Shown: positions 11,340 to 22,160 of the stretch, piece after piece
How the letters are laid out: each line of letters begins with the position of its first letter
How positions within the stretch are numbered: the stretch's first letter is position 1
Origin: Vombatus ursinus
Taxonomy: Eukaryota; Chordata; Mammalia; Diprotodontia; Vombatidae
Length of the DNA stretch: 64,000 bases
NCBI RefSeq assembly: GCF_900497805.2
Contig: NW_020954557.1
Coordinates: 37,787,264-37,851,263 of the forward strand
Direction: 5' to 3'
Notes under the pieces: model-generated
What the model was told of the DNA's origin: nothing
The model's database searches: none
The model's input: only the letters and a program-made list of their open reading frames with translations
Translations under genes and position numbers: made by a program

Positions 11340-11884
11340 TGGGGTTTGTGGAGTGTTCAGAGAGGACTAGCACCTCTGGTTTGAAGGCTTGCTGAGCCCT
11401 TTTCAGGGCTGTTCATCCACCCTTCATATCCACCCAATTCACCAAGCTCTCCCCTGTGGCTCCAAGAAGGTGGAACACTTGTAGCGGCCACAACCCTGTA
11501 AAACCATCTTGGCAGAAGTGCTAAACCAGTTTGAGGGTAATCAATGGGTCTCAAACCTGTCGGTGACTTAGAGAGATGTCTATCCCAAGCGTGTGAAGAT
11601 GTTCCCCGTTGGAATGGCAAATGAGAACAATTTGTTCCAATAGACCGTGAAGGTGGGTAAAGCAGGCTCTGGGGAGCACTTAGAGGTTGATCCAAGGTCA
11701 TCCACTGAGCCATCACAGTTATCCTGGATTTTATCTTGCCACTGGACTTTGATGACTCTGGAAGAGAGAGTGAGGCTGACAGCTTTGTGCTACTCTGCCT
11801 CACTTAAATCCAATTCATTGGAAAGTCAAGTTGTCACCCTATGATGTCATTGGTCCTCTTCAAAAATGAAGAAATAACAGCAAC
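11340..11884 (+). mobile_element. RTE-tailed retroposon
   Basis: The 3' part (11680-11884) matches the reverse complement of 61286-61470: atcttgccactggac, the agagtgaggctg block, CTCACTTAAATCCAATTCA, GATGTCAT...GGTCCTCTTC and an ACA-rich end. Two copies in opposite orientations establish a dispersed repeat. The (ACA)n tail suggests an RTE LINE or a SINE it mobilised. The 5' limit is uncertain and could lie near 11100. Confidence 0.6.
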
Positions 11885-12114
11885 ATTGGATAATATAGTA
11901 GAACCATGGAGAAAGTCCCTTGTCTTTTCTCTTTGTGGTTAGGCATTCCATTATTGACTTGTGGACTAAAAAAATGGGAGAATCTATTGATTCTTAATCT
12001 TAGACTCTTTAGAACTGTTGTTTATGATGTTTATCTGCTTATGGAAAGAGGAGCTCCAGAAGAGAATAACAGTAATGTGGAAAGGAGGAGAGAATTGTTA
12101 TAGTCTATTAGTAT

Positions 12115-12238
12115 AGTCTTAGAGAGTTGTGCCAAGAAATTAAATGGCTTGCCCTATAAATATTAAAGGAAGACTTGAATTCAGGTCTTCTTAGCTTTGA
12201 GGTTGGCTTTCTATCTATCCACTATGCAAATTGCCTCT
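12115..12238 (-). mobile_element. MIR/Ther-type SINE fragment
   Basis: Reverse core and head: ttgaattcaggtcttcttag followed by ctatctatccactatgcaaa. Confidence 0.6.
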
Positions 12239-12847
12239 CGGTTTTAGAAAAAAAAAACAACTGGAAAATCCCCTCCCCATTTTATATTAGTCATTATTTT
12301 CTAGTAGTTTTTTTTTTCCAGAGCTGAAAATCTGCGGCAAAAATTTGGTATCTGCTCTTTCTCTTACCCTTTATCATCTCTTGTTGCAGAAGGAAGTAAA
12401 TATTTAAATGGCCAGACAGCGGATAGCAGGAGAAAGGAAGAGCTGGGGCAGGAGGCAGCTAGCTCCCTAGGTAACACGTACACTAGATAATCAGCCCTTA
12501 GACAATGAAGAGTTGCCTATATATAATTTATTCTAAATTATGAAGAGCTCAATATAAGAGTCTTAGTAACTGGTAGTCAAGGAGTATGGGGAGTCAAGCA
12601 GGATGACTTCAAGAGTCTATTCTGACAAACTCTTGGGAGACAATCTGTTTCAGATCCTCTGCCTCCTCTGAACGAGTCACTGTCTCCAGTTCCCTTTCAT
12701 GTTTGCTGACTGGCTCTTGCTAAGGGAAGAAGTAACAAAAAGTTTTAGTAGTATTAATCTTAATCCCGGGGAGTTAAATGTGATAAAAAAGACATCTGTT
12801 GGACATGAGATAGATCAAAGAGATGTCTAGAACTATAAGAGTGAATG
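12239..12847. other. Intronic sequence, nothing recognised
   Basis: No exon or known repeat was recognised. There are short A- and T-runs at 12247-12256 and 12310-12318. Confidence 0.5.
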
Positions 12848-12990
12848 AATCACAGTATATTCTAACTTGAAAGAAGTTAAATCCAAATCCCTTCAGATTT
12901 CAGGTGAGGAAACTGAGGCTTAGAAAGGTGAAATGACCTACCCAAGATATTCAATGAATATTAGGCACTAGTGCATTGGATTCTAAGCTT
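12848..12990 (-). mobile_element. MIR3
   Basis: Reverse MIR3: degraded 3' end, aaatcccttcagatttcag, core gtgaggaaactgaggcttag. Confidence 0.65.
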
Positions 12991-13483
12991 CAGGAACATT
13001 TTAGAAGTCTGGCTTTGGTTTTCACTGATTATTCACATTCCATTTTCCTGAACAATATTGTACAGCCACTCCAATGGGATTATAGAAGGAAGAGTAGGCA
13101 GATGTGTAGAGGATGGTGAGAATTTATGGTTGTAAATAAGCCAAATCCTTAAATAATAGGCCCTCCTCTTCTTGTAGTAGGAAAATCTTGACTCAAGTCT
13201 GCTAAGACAGTTGTGTGCTAGAGAGTTGGGTTCTCAGGGTCCACAGGTAGTTGAATGTTCAGACTATAACTGAGGGCCATCACTGTAGCCTAAGTGAGAT
13301 TAAGTATGACTTGGCTTGGGGAATTTAATTAGAATGTGTAGAAAATATTATGAGAGCTCAAAAGAGAGCAATTAAAATCCTCCCAACTAAATAACTGGAA
13401 TAGTGAACCAAAAGTAAGGAGAATCTCTCAGGAGACTCTTCCCTCTACCCTTATCCAAAGTATTCTGGAACACATTAACTTAC
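12991..13483. other. Intronic sequence, nothing recognised
   Basis: No exon or known repeat was recognised. Confidence 0.5.
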
Positions 13484-14160
13484 TATAGGTGGAGCTGTGA
13501 ATTGGTCCAGCCATTTTGGAAAGCATTTTGGAACTGTGCCTAAAATGTTACTAAGCTGACCAAATGATATGGTTACTAGCCTTATACTCAAAGAAAGAGG
13601 AAAAAGAACCATATGTACAAAAATATTCATAGCAGCTCTTTTTTTTGCATGGTAGCAAAGTAGTTTTAAACCAAGGGAATGTCCATCAATTGGGAAGGCC
13701 TGAAAAAATTATGGTATATTAAAATAATGGAATTCTGTTATGCTATAAGAAATGATAAAGGGGATAATTTCAGAGAAACCTGGAAAGACTTGTATGAATC
13801 GATGTAGAGTGAAGTGAGTAGAATCAGGAAAACAATTTGTACATCAACAATGACACTGTGAAGACAACTTTAAAAGATTTTTTTTGAGGTGTGATCAATG
13901 CAGTATCACTCACCATGATGCCAGAGGTTGGTCCTACCTATCTCTTGACAGACAGGAGATACCCTCAGGATACACAATTAGGCATATATTTTTTTTTGGA
14001 CATGGCCAAAATGGGAATTTGTGTTGATTCACTGCATATTTGTTTAAAAGGTTTTCTTTTTCTTTTTTTCCCCCTGAGTAGTGTGAGGAGGTGGAGGAAG
14101 AGGGAGAGAAAATAGATTTTTGTTCTTGAAGGAAACTAATTTAATTTTTAAAAGAAACAA
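13484..14160 (+). mobile_element. L1 3' end (ORF2 end plus 3'UTR)
   Basis: The sense strand covers the ORF2 C-terminal region: cattttggaactgtgcctaa, acaaaaatattcatagcagc, tgttatgctataagaaatga, cttgtatgaatcgatgtaga. A 3'UTR and A-rich end (14135-14165) follow. Stops interrupt the frame; the copy is old and 5'-truncated. Confidence 0.8.
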
Positions 14161-14349
14161 AACAAAAAACACCAAAGTAAGCCTGAGAAAGTCCTTTGAT
14201 TTTTGGCTCTGCACTACAGACTCCTGATTGACTCCTGTGGGGAAATAAGTTAGATGAGAAAATGTCGGCTTCCTCTCCAGGGCTAATGAGCGTGTTCCTT
14301 CTTTTGCCTTTCAAACTCTCAGGTAGCTAGCTGAGTATCTTCAATGTGG

Positions 14350-14925
14350 ATATGTTTCCAGGATGATATTCCTAAAGCACAGGTCTGACTGTTCTACTCT
14401 GCTACTCAAAGAGCACTAGTGGCTCCCTATTGCCTCTAGGATAAAAATGCATACTTCCTGGTTTGGCATTTAAAGATTTGGCCATCTGGCTCTAGCATAA
14501 CCTTTCTGTTTCTATTCTATATATCCCTACTTCATGTAGTCTCCATTCTAACCAGACTGATTTGTTTGCTGTTTCTCAAACATGACCCTCTATCTCCTGT
14601 TTTCATGACTTTGAAGGGTGTTCCCATGCTTAGAATGCACTCCCTACTTACTTCTGTCTAGATTTCTTCAAAACTCAGTTCAAGCATCACATCTAACACA
14701 AGGTCTTTTTTCTGATCCCCTAAAGATGGTGCCACCACCTGAAATTGCTTCGAATATATTTTTTATTTACTCCTATGTATACTTGTTTCCCATGTTAGAA
14801 TGTAAACTCCTTGAAGGCAGAGAATGTTTAAATTTTTTTTTTAATCCCCAACATCTGGTACAGTGCCTGGCACATATTAGGTGCTCATTTGATACCTATT
14901 GATTGATTAGTAAATGTTTGTTGAC
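14350..14925 (+). mobile_element. L2 3' half
   Basis: Sense L2: tggctccctattgcctctagg (RT end), then the untranslated part with agaatgtaaactccttgaag, cagtgcctggcacatattag and end AGTAAATGTTTGTTGAC near 14925. Confidence 0.85.
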
Positions 14926-14979
14926 TTGTTGAATATAAATCTCTCCTTTTGGTCATTTCTTCTTGTTCTGTCTTTCAGG

Positions 14980-15300
14980 AAGATCATTGCCTTTCATATT
15001 GTACTTCATTATCTATTTGAGGATATTCATAGTTACTCTCAGCCTTCCCCTCTTCAGGGCTAATAATTCCCCTCCACATTTTTCGTGTTTATTAGTTCTC
15101 TCTGAATTCTGAGATTGGATGGTAACTCCGGGATGGCTTTGGTTACCTCATCCAGTCCTTCAGCATCAGAGTCATCAGAATAAAACAGGTGCAGCTTCTT
15201 TGAACAGTCTCTGACCACTTTGTTGTCTGTCTCAGCCTGTTTTCTTGATCTCTCATATTGTGTTGCCTGCTCTGATGTTCAGATAAGTCTGAGATAAAGA
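14980..15300 (-). pseudogene. Possible processed pseudogene, parent unknown
   Basis: The minus strand has a 72-codon open stretch (15278-15060) after an in-frame stop. It contains YERSRKQAETDNKVV, KKLHLFYSDDSDAEGLDEV and TKAIPELPSNLRIQREL. The next frame continues with PEEGKAESNYEYPQIDNEVQ to about 14980. The low-complexity-free, charged, acidic composition is more protein-like than the other chance frames here, and the change of frame between the two stretches suggests decay. No start codon, intron or poly-A tail was identified, and I do not recognise the parent protein. Chance remains possible. Confidence 0.33.
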
Positions 15301-15844
15301 AAGCAACACTGACAGCCCATGCCATTTTGATGTCATCTGTTATTAAGCTATCCTCCTTCATTTGACAAAAGAGCATTATTTCTCTTTGTCCTCTTTTTGT
15401 GTTTACTATATTTTAAAGAATGGTTTTCCAACTTCCTTTGTCTCTTGCAAGTGACAGCATATCTGTTTGGGGCATGGCTTGTTTTTTTTTTTTTTAATCT
15501 TTTCATTGTAAGCTTGTATCTAAGTTTAGGGACTAACATGTTGGGAAAGTGAGGATTTCTGTCATCCATTTATTTTCTTCCCTCTTTCCTGATGGACTAT
15601 TTACTACATTGTGTGAGAGTCAAGCTATAAGTGAAATGATAAAGTAGGGAAACAGAAACTTTTGAAATCTCATAAATTTAAGAACAACTGCAGAACGATA
15701 ATAACTATTGCTTCTCAAGTTTTGAACTGGATAACTATTGATTATATATTTTCACTGGCTTATTCTGTTTTATTGTGTGAATTTTTTTCCTCTAAAGCAT
15801 AAATTCACTTGGGAGGGCAGTGGGGTGGGACGTCTGTAACAGTG
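15301..15844. other. Intronic sequence, nothing firm
   Basis: A lysine- and arginine-rich minus-strand frame (15348-15569) may belong with the neighbouring possible pseudogene or may be chance. A T-run lies at 15481-15496. Confidence 0.4.
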
Positions 15845-16078
15845 ATATTGAAAAAAGCACAGCACTAAGAGTCCAGAAAGTCTGAGTTCTAGTGCTATTG
15901 ATGCTTCCTAGTGATATGACCACAGGAAAGACACAATCTCTCTGAGATCTAGTTCAAAATAGGGATAATAATACCTGGTTTTTCTATACAATATGTTGTA
16001 TCAAATGAAATAATGTATGTGAAAGCACATTGTAAAATTCTAGAGTGCTATATACATGTAAGGAATTATTATTATAGT
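15845..16078 (+). mobile_element. MIR
   Basis: Sense MIR: taagagtccagaaagtctga, atagggataataatacctgg, gagtgctatatacatgtaag and the ATTATTATTA end. Confidence 0.75.
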
Positions 16079-16589
16079 TTGAGAGGTTGTATACTGTTCT
16101 TGTACATGCCTTAGTTTGAGTCTGTATCCACGTATGTTAAACTGGTTTGATAGGCAGGAATGTTCCTTAGACTAGTGCATGTATATTGAGCTATATTGGG
16201 TTGAACCAAGGATTTTGGCTATAGCCACTCTTGAATGTTTGACTAATAATGGTGATCAAGAAAGGTCTACAATGGGAGCTCTAGTCTTTTCTGGGTTGGG
16301 CTGGTGGAGGAAGAAGCCCATCAAAAACATAGAGTTTTCTTTTCTTTGTTGTGGATTCTCTACATTTCCAGGGTTGAGGTTGGGACATACTGGACCCCTC
16401 AGGACTAGTTTAAACTTGTTTAGTTTCCTTGGTACACTCATGAGGGTTCTTTAACTTATTATAAACTCAAGGCTCTGGGGGAATAAACCATGAAGTATAG
16501 CAAATGGCCTGATAATTTTCCATTTAGTGTTTGCTGAAATGAAAATAAGCAACTTGTTTTTTTTTTTGTATCTCTTAAAGGGAAATTAA
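16079..16589. other. Intronic sequence, nothing recognised
   Basis: No family was recognised. Overlapping frames on both strands (16179-16454) look like chance. Confidence 0.45.
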
Positions 16590-18070
16590 ATTGTGCCTTT
16601 AAAGATGAGTGAATTGGAGAGGGGGATGATCAATGGGGCAAGTTCCTAGAGAAGATGTTGGGGGATGATATCAAGGGCATACATAGAAGATTATTCTTGG
16701 CAATAGGAAGGTCACCTTTTGTTTAGAGGCTAGAGTGGGGCAGGAGAGCATGGGTAAAGAGGCAGCGCGATAGGGAGGCATAAAGTAAGGGAAATTAGAA
16801 AGCTCATAATGGATGGTCTTAATTTCCTCAGTAAAGCAGGAAGTGAGGCCATCTACTGAAAAACAGAGGAGTGGGGCTGGCATCTGGGTTTCAAGGAAAA
16901 AGGAAAGGTTTGAAACAGTCACTGCAGGCATACAGAGCATGCCAGGGAGTCAATCAGGGAAGAATAAAAGGATTGTCATGCAGCAGGGAACGCCCAGTAA
17001 AAAAAAAGATTCATGGATTTGTAATGAAACCAGTTGGTATGGGTGTATGATTTCCTCTAAAAAATATTCAACAGTTTGGAAGTAGGAGCAGAGAAGGCAG
17101 ATGGGATAAATCAGAGCTGGGTTCAAAGGGTATGACTAGGTAGAAGGGCAGGGGTAGGGGATAAGGGAAGATATGTGATTCAAGGGTACAGGAAAGTTAT
17201 GTCTGTATAGGTTCACAATAGGGTCAAACTGTGAAGGCAGGAAAAGTGAAACTGGAACAGGGGTAATATGCTGTGACAACATAGAGAAATGAAAAGACTA
17301 GAGGTCCTTCCTAAAGATGAAGAATAGATTTAAGAGGAGTAGGGCAGAAAGCGAAATGGAAGGATAGGAAATTTTGAGCACAGAAGGGAATTTCATACTC
17401 CAAAATGGAGTTGGAACAGTTTTTGGTGCTGGTATGGTCTAAGGTGTGACAATCCAATGAGTGGATAAGGTAGCATAGAGATATAGATCACGGGAGTTGA
17501 AGTTTGGAAGACAAATATGTTTGAAGGGATGTAAATATTGTGAATATTAAAGTTTCTAAGAAGGAGGACAGGAGTTAGGGTAGAGATGAAAATCATTAGC
17601 CAGGCATGGAACTTCTTGAGAAAGAGAGTTACTTGGAGGCTACAGATGACAGCGAAAAGGATCTGGGCTTGATATAGGTAGATACGGTGAACCTCAAAGA
17701 AGGAGTGGTGACTGAGTGAGAATGACACATTTTTGGAAGCAGCAGGGTATGGGACAGAGTATGCTGACTTTCTTGGCCTCGTGGTAAGGGGTAGACTATG
17801 AATGAAAGAGTAATCATTCAGGGAGAGGGTGGTAAAAGGTCTTTTAGAGAATGTCAATTTTCTGTGAACTCAAGAAAATAGAAAGTGTGAGAGGAAGAAT
17901 TTTAGAATGAAGGAATTTGTTAGTGATAGGTTCCAGAGTACATATAGGGAAAAGATTGTGGAGGAGACTAAGGAATTGGTGGGGATGAAGAGGGCTAAGT
18001 TTTTGAGTTATGAGAGTGGGGGAAGAGGTAGCAGAATGCTGTTGGAAAATACATGTATTCAAGGAGGCTA
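16590..18070 (-). mobile_element. L2-like LINE, endonuclease to RT region
   Basis: The minus strand at about 17390-17860 reads YSFIHSLPLTTRPRKSAYS, then HSFFEVHRIYLYQ, FAVICSLQV and PVLLLRNFNIHN. This follows the order of L2 ORF2 endonuclease motifs (GYSF, SFEAL, VIYRPP, LLLGDFNIH). The 16.6-17.4 kb part reads like the antisense L2 linker and RT start. Many substitutions and stops are present. CR1/L3 kin are an alternative. Confidence 0.7.
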
Positions 18071-18334
18071 ATGATCCCAGGCGGTAAATAGAAAACTGGA
18101 ACTGTCATGTAAAAACATATTGACTCTTCCCGCTCTCCCCACGTTTTTATTTTCCAATAGCATTCACCCCATAGAACACTTTCTAGTTTACATTTTGTGA
18201 CTGTAGCCCACTGCCTCCCTATTAAGAAGAGGAAAATATGTTTTGTCTTAACCCTATGCAACCAAGATTAGGCATCATATGGATTGATTCTAATGTCTTT
18301 TAGTCTTATTTTCCTTTACATTATTCTAGTCATC

Positions 18335-18369
<35 letters not shown>

Positions 18370-18435
18370 TATACATATATATGTATATACATACATACAC
18401 ATGTATGTGTGTATATGTATATATATTATACATCT
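18335..18435. repeat. TA/CA dinucleotide microsatellite
   Basis: An (AT)n run, then (AC)n, then mixed TATATG/CATACA units. The open frame across it (18284-18592) is an artefact of the repeat. Confidence 0.95.
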
Positions 18436-18442
18436 ATACATA

Positions 18443-18640
18443 TATATTCAGATTCTTCTTTCTTCATTTTCTATCAGTTCAAACAGGTCTTCCCAAGATT
18501 CTTTGTATTTATCGTATTTGTCATTCCTTTATGAGGCATTACACAATTACATGATTACAACACAATTTGTTCAGCCATTTCCCAATAGGTAGAAATTCAC
18601 TTTATTTCTAGTTTTTCCTGTTTAAGTATCACAAACAACC
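18443..18640 (-). mobile_element. L1 3'UTR fragment
   Basis: The plus strand contains caatttgttcagccatttcccaat and atttctagtttttcc, the antisense of the L1 ORF2 end and 3'UTR as at 1265-1320. The left end abuts the microsatellite. Confidence 0.6.
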
Positions 18641-18994
18641 TCTTTATTTTTCTGTCTCCATCACAGTCCTCAAAAGGGACTGGTGCTAGCATTGGAAACA
18701 TTGATATCCTTTGAGGATCAAAATCTAGGGGAAGGCCACGAAGAACATGAGAACAACATGGACTGAAGGAGCTGGATTTTATAATGACATTGTCCTTATA
18801 GTCAAGGATTAGTCCAAGCAGTATCATTTTTGGTCATGGTCAGCTACATTCTGTCCCCCCGCTCACCTCCCACCTCGGGTGCAAAAACAAAACAAAACAA
18901 AAAACTTTCCTGCCACTCATTTAAAGTCAATGAAGAAGCTGTGGAATGATTTGTGGTGGTACAGAAATCTGGGGAGCAGAATTAAAATCACTTT
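18641..18994. other. Intronic sequence, nothing recognised
   Basis: A short AAAAC run (18884-18905) is the only simple feature. Confidence 0.5.
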
Positions 18995-19105
18995 AAACAG
19001 ATCTAGGATCATAAGATCATTGGTTTAGAACTGGAAGTAACTTTAGAAGTCATTTTGTCTGATCCCCGTATCTTAGAGATGAGGAATCTGAAGTCCAAAG
19101 ACAGA
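18995..19105 (-). mobile_element. MIR3
   Basis: Reverse MIR3: ggtttagaactggaagtaac, gagatgaggaatctgaagtc. Confidence 0.65.
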
Positions 19106-19165
19106 GTTCTTCTTTGTTGTTCCCCATTACCAGCACTCCCCATCACAGAAATGTAGTCATCTATT

Positions 19166-19406
19166 TTGTTTTGGTTCAGTCATTTTTCGGTCATGTGTAA
19201 CTCTTTGTGACCCCATTTGGGGTTTTCTTGGCAAAGATACTGGAGTGGTTTGCCATTTCCCTCTCCAGCTCATTTTATAAATGAGGAATTGAGGCAACAA
19301 GGTTAAATGACTTGCCCAGAGTCACACAGCTAGTAAGTATCTGAGGCCAGATTTGAACTTGGAAAGAGGAGTCTTCCTGAATATCTACTGTGCCACCTAA
19401 CTGCCC
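19166..19406 (-). mobile_element. Mar1-like CORE-SINE
   Basis: Full-length reverse copy about 425 bp upstream of the exon, with ccccatttggggttttcttg and head end gccacctaactgccc. Confidence 0.9.
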
Positions 19407-19830
19407 AGCTAATAACTCCCACCTATTTATCACAAAAGCTTGACCTAATTTGATAATTCTAATGGTATTTTGAGATGTGTCTTCTCCATTTTGAAATTAA
19501 ATGCTGAAGAGAGTCATTTTTGTGAAAGTAGAATAATAAATAATATATTACTGTATCACTGCTCCCCTTGTCCCCACCTTTATACACTGTTAGTTAATCT
19601 TAAAATCTTTTAGGACATCTACTAGGATGTAGAGCTGTTTGCAATGATTTATTATAACATATTTCTAAGTTGAACAAAGCATCAAATCAAACCTATTAAA
19701 TATGGAAAAAGATTATTGGAAAAGGTTTTCATTGATCACACAACCCATAAAGAAAGACTGCTCCCTAACTCCTTTCTATCCTCTTGCAATGAAGCACAGG
19801 TGATTAATATTGCATCTCTCTTCTGTTTAG

Positions 19831-19989
19831 GACCGAAGATTCAATGATGAAATTGACAAGCTGACTGGATACAAGACAAAGTCATTGTTGTGTATGCCAA
19901 TCAGAAACAGTGATGGGGAGATCATTGGTGTAGCACAAGCAATAAACAAAACTCCCGAGGGTGTTCCCTTCACTGACGACGATGAAAAG
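19831..19989 (+). CDS. PDE11A: PDE11A internal exon, part of the GAF-A domain
   Basis: The exon is 159 bp (53 codons), starts and ends in phase 0, and has no stop. It is preceded by a pyrimidine-rich acceptor (ctctcttctgtttag, AG at 19829-19830), with a possible branch site near 19801-19808, and followed by a consensus donor (aag|gtaagt). The peptide opens [18 protein letters not shown], continues [20 protein letters not shown], and ends [15 protein letters not shown]. This is the second half of a cyclic-nucleotide phosphodiesterase GAF domain and carries the NKXnFX3DE signature (N39, K40, F47, D51, E52 of the exon). From memory it is closest to human PDE11A GAF-A; PDE5A differs in the RNSDGEII and TPEGVPF parts. 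PDE11A is a cytosolic dual cAMP/cGMP phosphodiesterase, and its GAF-A binds cGMP. The catalytic domain is not in this window. No neighbouring exon was found, consistent with the very large introns of this gene. A retrocopy is unlikely because both splice sites are intact and the flanks are intron-like. Confidence 0.93.
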
Positions 19990-20239
19990 GTAAGTCCACA
20001 CACCTCTCTTGGGACTTACAGGACTACATTATTACACTTCACATAGTGAGAAGATCATTGATAATTATCTTGATTGGAAAAGAACAATGATTATAGGATT
20101 TCCTTATTCAAAGATGAATGATCTTTGGATCATCTCATGATAAATTAATGTTTTTTTCCCCCAATGGTAGATTCTTGCATCAATATGATGGAAAAGAATC
20201 ATGTTTACTGTGTTTTTTGGTTATTCTTTATCTATCAAA

Positions 20240-20660
20240 AGGATCATAGGATCATATTCAGAGATCTAGAGGGACCTTCAAGGTTGTTGTTCAGTCATTT
20301 TTCAGTCATGTCTGACTCTTCATGACCCCATTTGGGGTTTTCTGGGCAAAGATACTGGAGTGGTTTGTCATTTTCTTCTCCAGTTCATTTTATAGAGAAG
20401 GAAACTGATGCAAACAGGGTTAAGTGACTTGTCCAGGGTCACACAGTTAGTGTCTGAGGCCATATTTGAACTCAGGTCTTCCTGACTTCATCCCTCAGGC
20501 CCCTTTCCCTGCTCTATCCACTGTACCACCTAATTCAACTCTCCCTTTTACAGTTGAGAAAACTGAGACCCAGAGGGGTTTACCTAAAGTCATATAGATA
20601 GTAAGTGGCAGAGCCATGATATGAACTCAATTCTTCTAATGCAAAATAGACTTCTCTTCC
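20240..20660 (-). mobile_element. MIR3/MIR split by a Mar1 copy
   Basis: The 3' end (gatctagagggaccttcaag) lies at 20240-20283. The core (ttgagaaaactgagacccag, catatagatagtaagtggca) resumes at 20534. A Mar1 insertion lies between. Confidence 0.7.
20284..20533 (-). mobile_element. Mar1-like CORE-SINE nested in MIR3
   Basis: Reverse copy starting ttgttgttcagtcatttttc and ending ccaccta near 20530. It sits inside an older MIR3. Confidence 0.9.
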
Positions 20661-20674
20661 AAAGAAAATTGGGT

Positions 20675-20830
20675 GAGTCAGAAATCATAGATTCAAGTCT
20701 CTGCTGTACTTATACTAGCTTTGTAACATCGTGTAGGTTCCTTAACCTCTCATTTTTTCCTCATCTGCAAATAGTAGATAGTTTGTGAATTACTTTGTTG
20801 TGAGGAGCAATATAATAATATATCTAGGTC
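20675..20830 (+). mobile_element. MIR
   Basis: Degraded sense MIR: tcaagtctctgctgtactta, ccttaacctctcattttttc, tcatctgcaaatagtagata, ttgttgtgaggagcaatat. Confidence 0.55.
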
Positions 20831-20839
20831 ACATTTATA

Positions 20840-20925
20840 TATAGTTTCAGAACAAAGCACTTTACTCACAACAACCTGCAAGATAGGTAAAGTATTTTGT
20901 CATTATATATAAACATATAATACCT
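20840..20925 (-). mobile_element. MIR fragment
   Basis: Reverse MIR 3' region: aaagcactttactcacaaca, cctgcaagataggtaaagta. Confidence 0.45.
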
Positions 20926-21734
20926 GCAAGTTCCCATTGTGCCTGCTTTTGGCTACTTTCAAGTCCATGATAATCAAGAGGTAATAATCCATTTGATTCA
21001 TAGCTCATGAGCCTCTATTTCCATGAAATCTCCCTTGACTAAGCAAGAATAAATCATGTGACATAACAGTAAAGCAAAGGACATTTTCTCAAAGTAGGAT
21101 GAGAGGCAAATAGCAAGGAATTAAATTAAGCAGTGAGCTCTCTCACAATCCATTTTCCAAAGCTACCACCTGCCCACATATGTCTCCTGGGGAGCACTGG
21201 TCTCTGCTCCTACTTAGCCATCTGAGGCTTATTATCCTGCCATCTTCACAGAACAATAGGAGCATCATACATCCAGTTGCTCTTGACAAGATGTTGGGGA
21301 GTGTCCATGGCAGCAGCATCATGCTGGTGTTCTCAGCAGGGCACTGCAAGCTAAGGGTACAAATAGGGGGGTATTAGAATGCCCAGGAGGCAGGGAGTGT
21401 TTTTGAGAGTGTTGTTGCTTCCCATCATGACAACTGAATGAACAGGACTTCAGGACCAGGCTCTGTCCATCATTTCTTTCCTGTCTTCCCTCTCCAGCTC
21501 TGTCACCTGGACTATAATCCATGTCTAATTCCCTGGAGATTATTCTAGTCTCTTGAAAATCTGAAGTGCGCCTAGGCAATCAGAATCTGGACTGGGATAG
21601 TGTTGCCATTTTGCAAAGTCCAAACATAGTCTTGAGGGGGATGTAGTCCCATGACTATTCCTGATGAGAAGGGTTCTCCTGTGCCCCCCAGGCTTCCCAT
21701 ATGGGAATCGGAAGTCCTATAGAAACACTACCAA
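20926..21734. other. Intronic sequence, nothing recognised
   Basis: Moderately GC-richer, single-copy-looking sequence. Frames on both strands (21143-21579) show no motif. Confidence 0.45.
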
Positions 21735-21990
21735 AAATATAAGCTATTATCATGATACAACTGATGGTACAGTAAATGGAACACTAGAGCTGGAAGCAGG
21801 AAGTCCTGAGTTCAGCCCCCTGGCCAAGTCACTTGACCTCTGTTTGCCTCTATTTCTTCCTCTGTAAAATGGGGATAATAATAGCATCTACCTCAAAGGG
21901 TTGTTGTGAAGATTAAATGAGATAATAATTGTAAAAAAGTACTTAGCACAGTGCCTAGCACATAGTAGGCTCTTTGTAAAAATTTATGAG
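21735..21990 (+). mobile_element. MIR
   Basis: Near full-length sense MIR: gagctggaagcaggaagtcc, aagtcacttgacctctgttt, tgtaaaatggggataataat, agcacagtgcctagcacata. Confidence 0.9.
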
Positions 21991-22160
21991 CTTCCCTCCC
22001 TTCCCCTTATTATAATGCATGTAAAATGTTATGTTACCATAAAGTGATAGAAATGTGAACTGTTACTGTAATATATTGTAGGGTGATTCATAAGCATAAA
22101 GTGTCACATAAATATGTTGTTATTATTGTTGATATTATTATCACAAACATCATGATCATT

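Larger units (their letters stand above)
1..19830 (+). other. PDE11A: Upstream PDE11A intron (left part)
   Basis: The intron is inferred from the acceptor at 19829-19830. No upstream exon with a GAF-like frame and splice sites was recognised, so the intron appears to extend past the left edge. It is filled with the repeats listed separately. Confidence 0.75.

Noticed and set aside
11357-11803. 148-codon minus-strand frame
   Set aside because: It lies antisense within a dispersed RTE-tailed retroposon and shows no recognised protein motif.
17393-17857. 154-codon minus-strand frame as a host gene
   Set aside because: Its motif order matches a LINE endonuclease, so it is reported as an L2-like element.
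18284-18592. 102-codon frame rich in Ile, Tyr and His
   Set aside because: Created by the TA/CA microsatellite.
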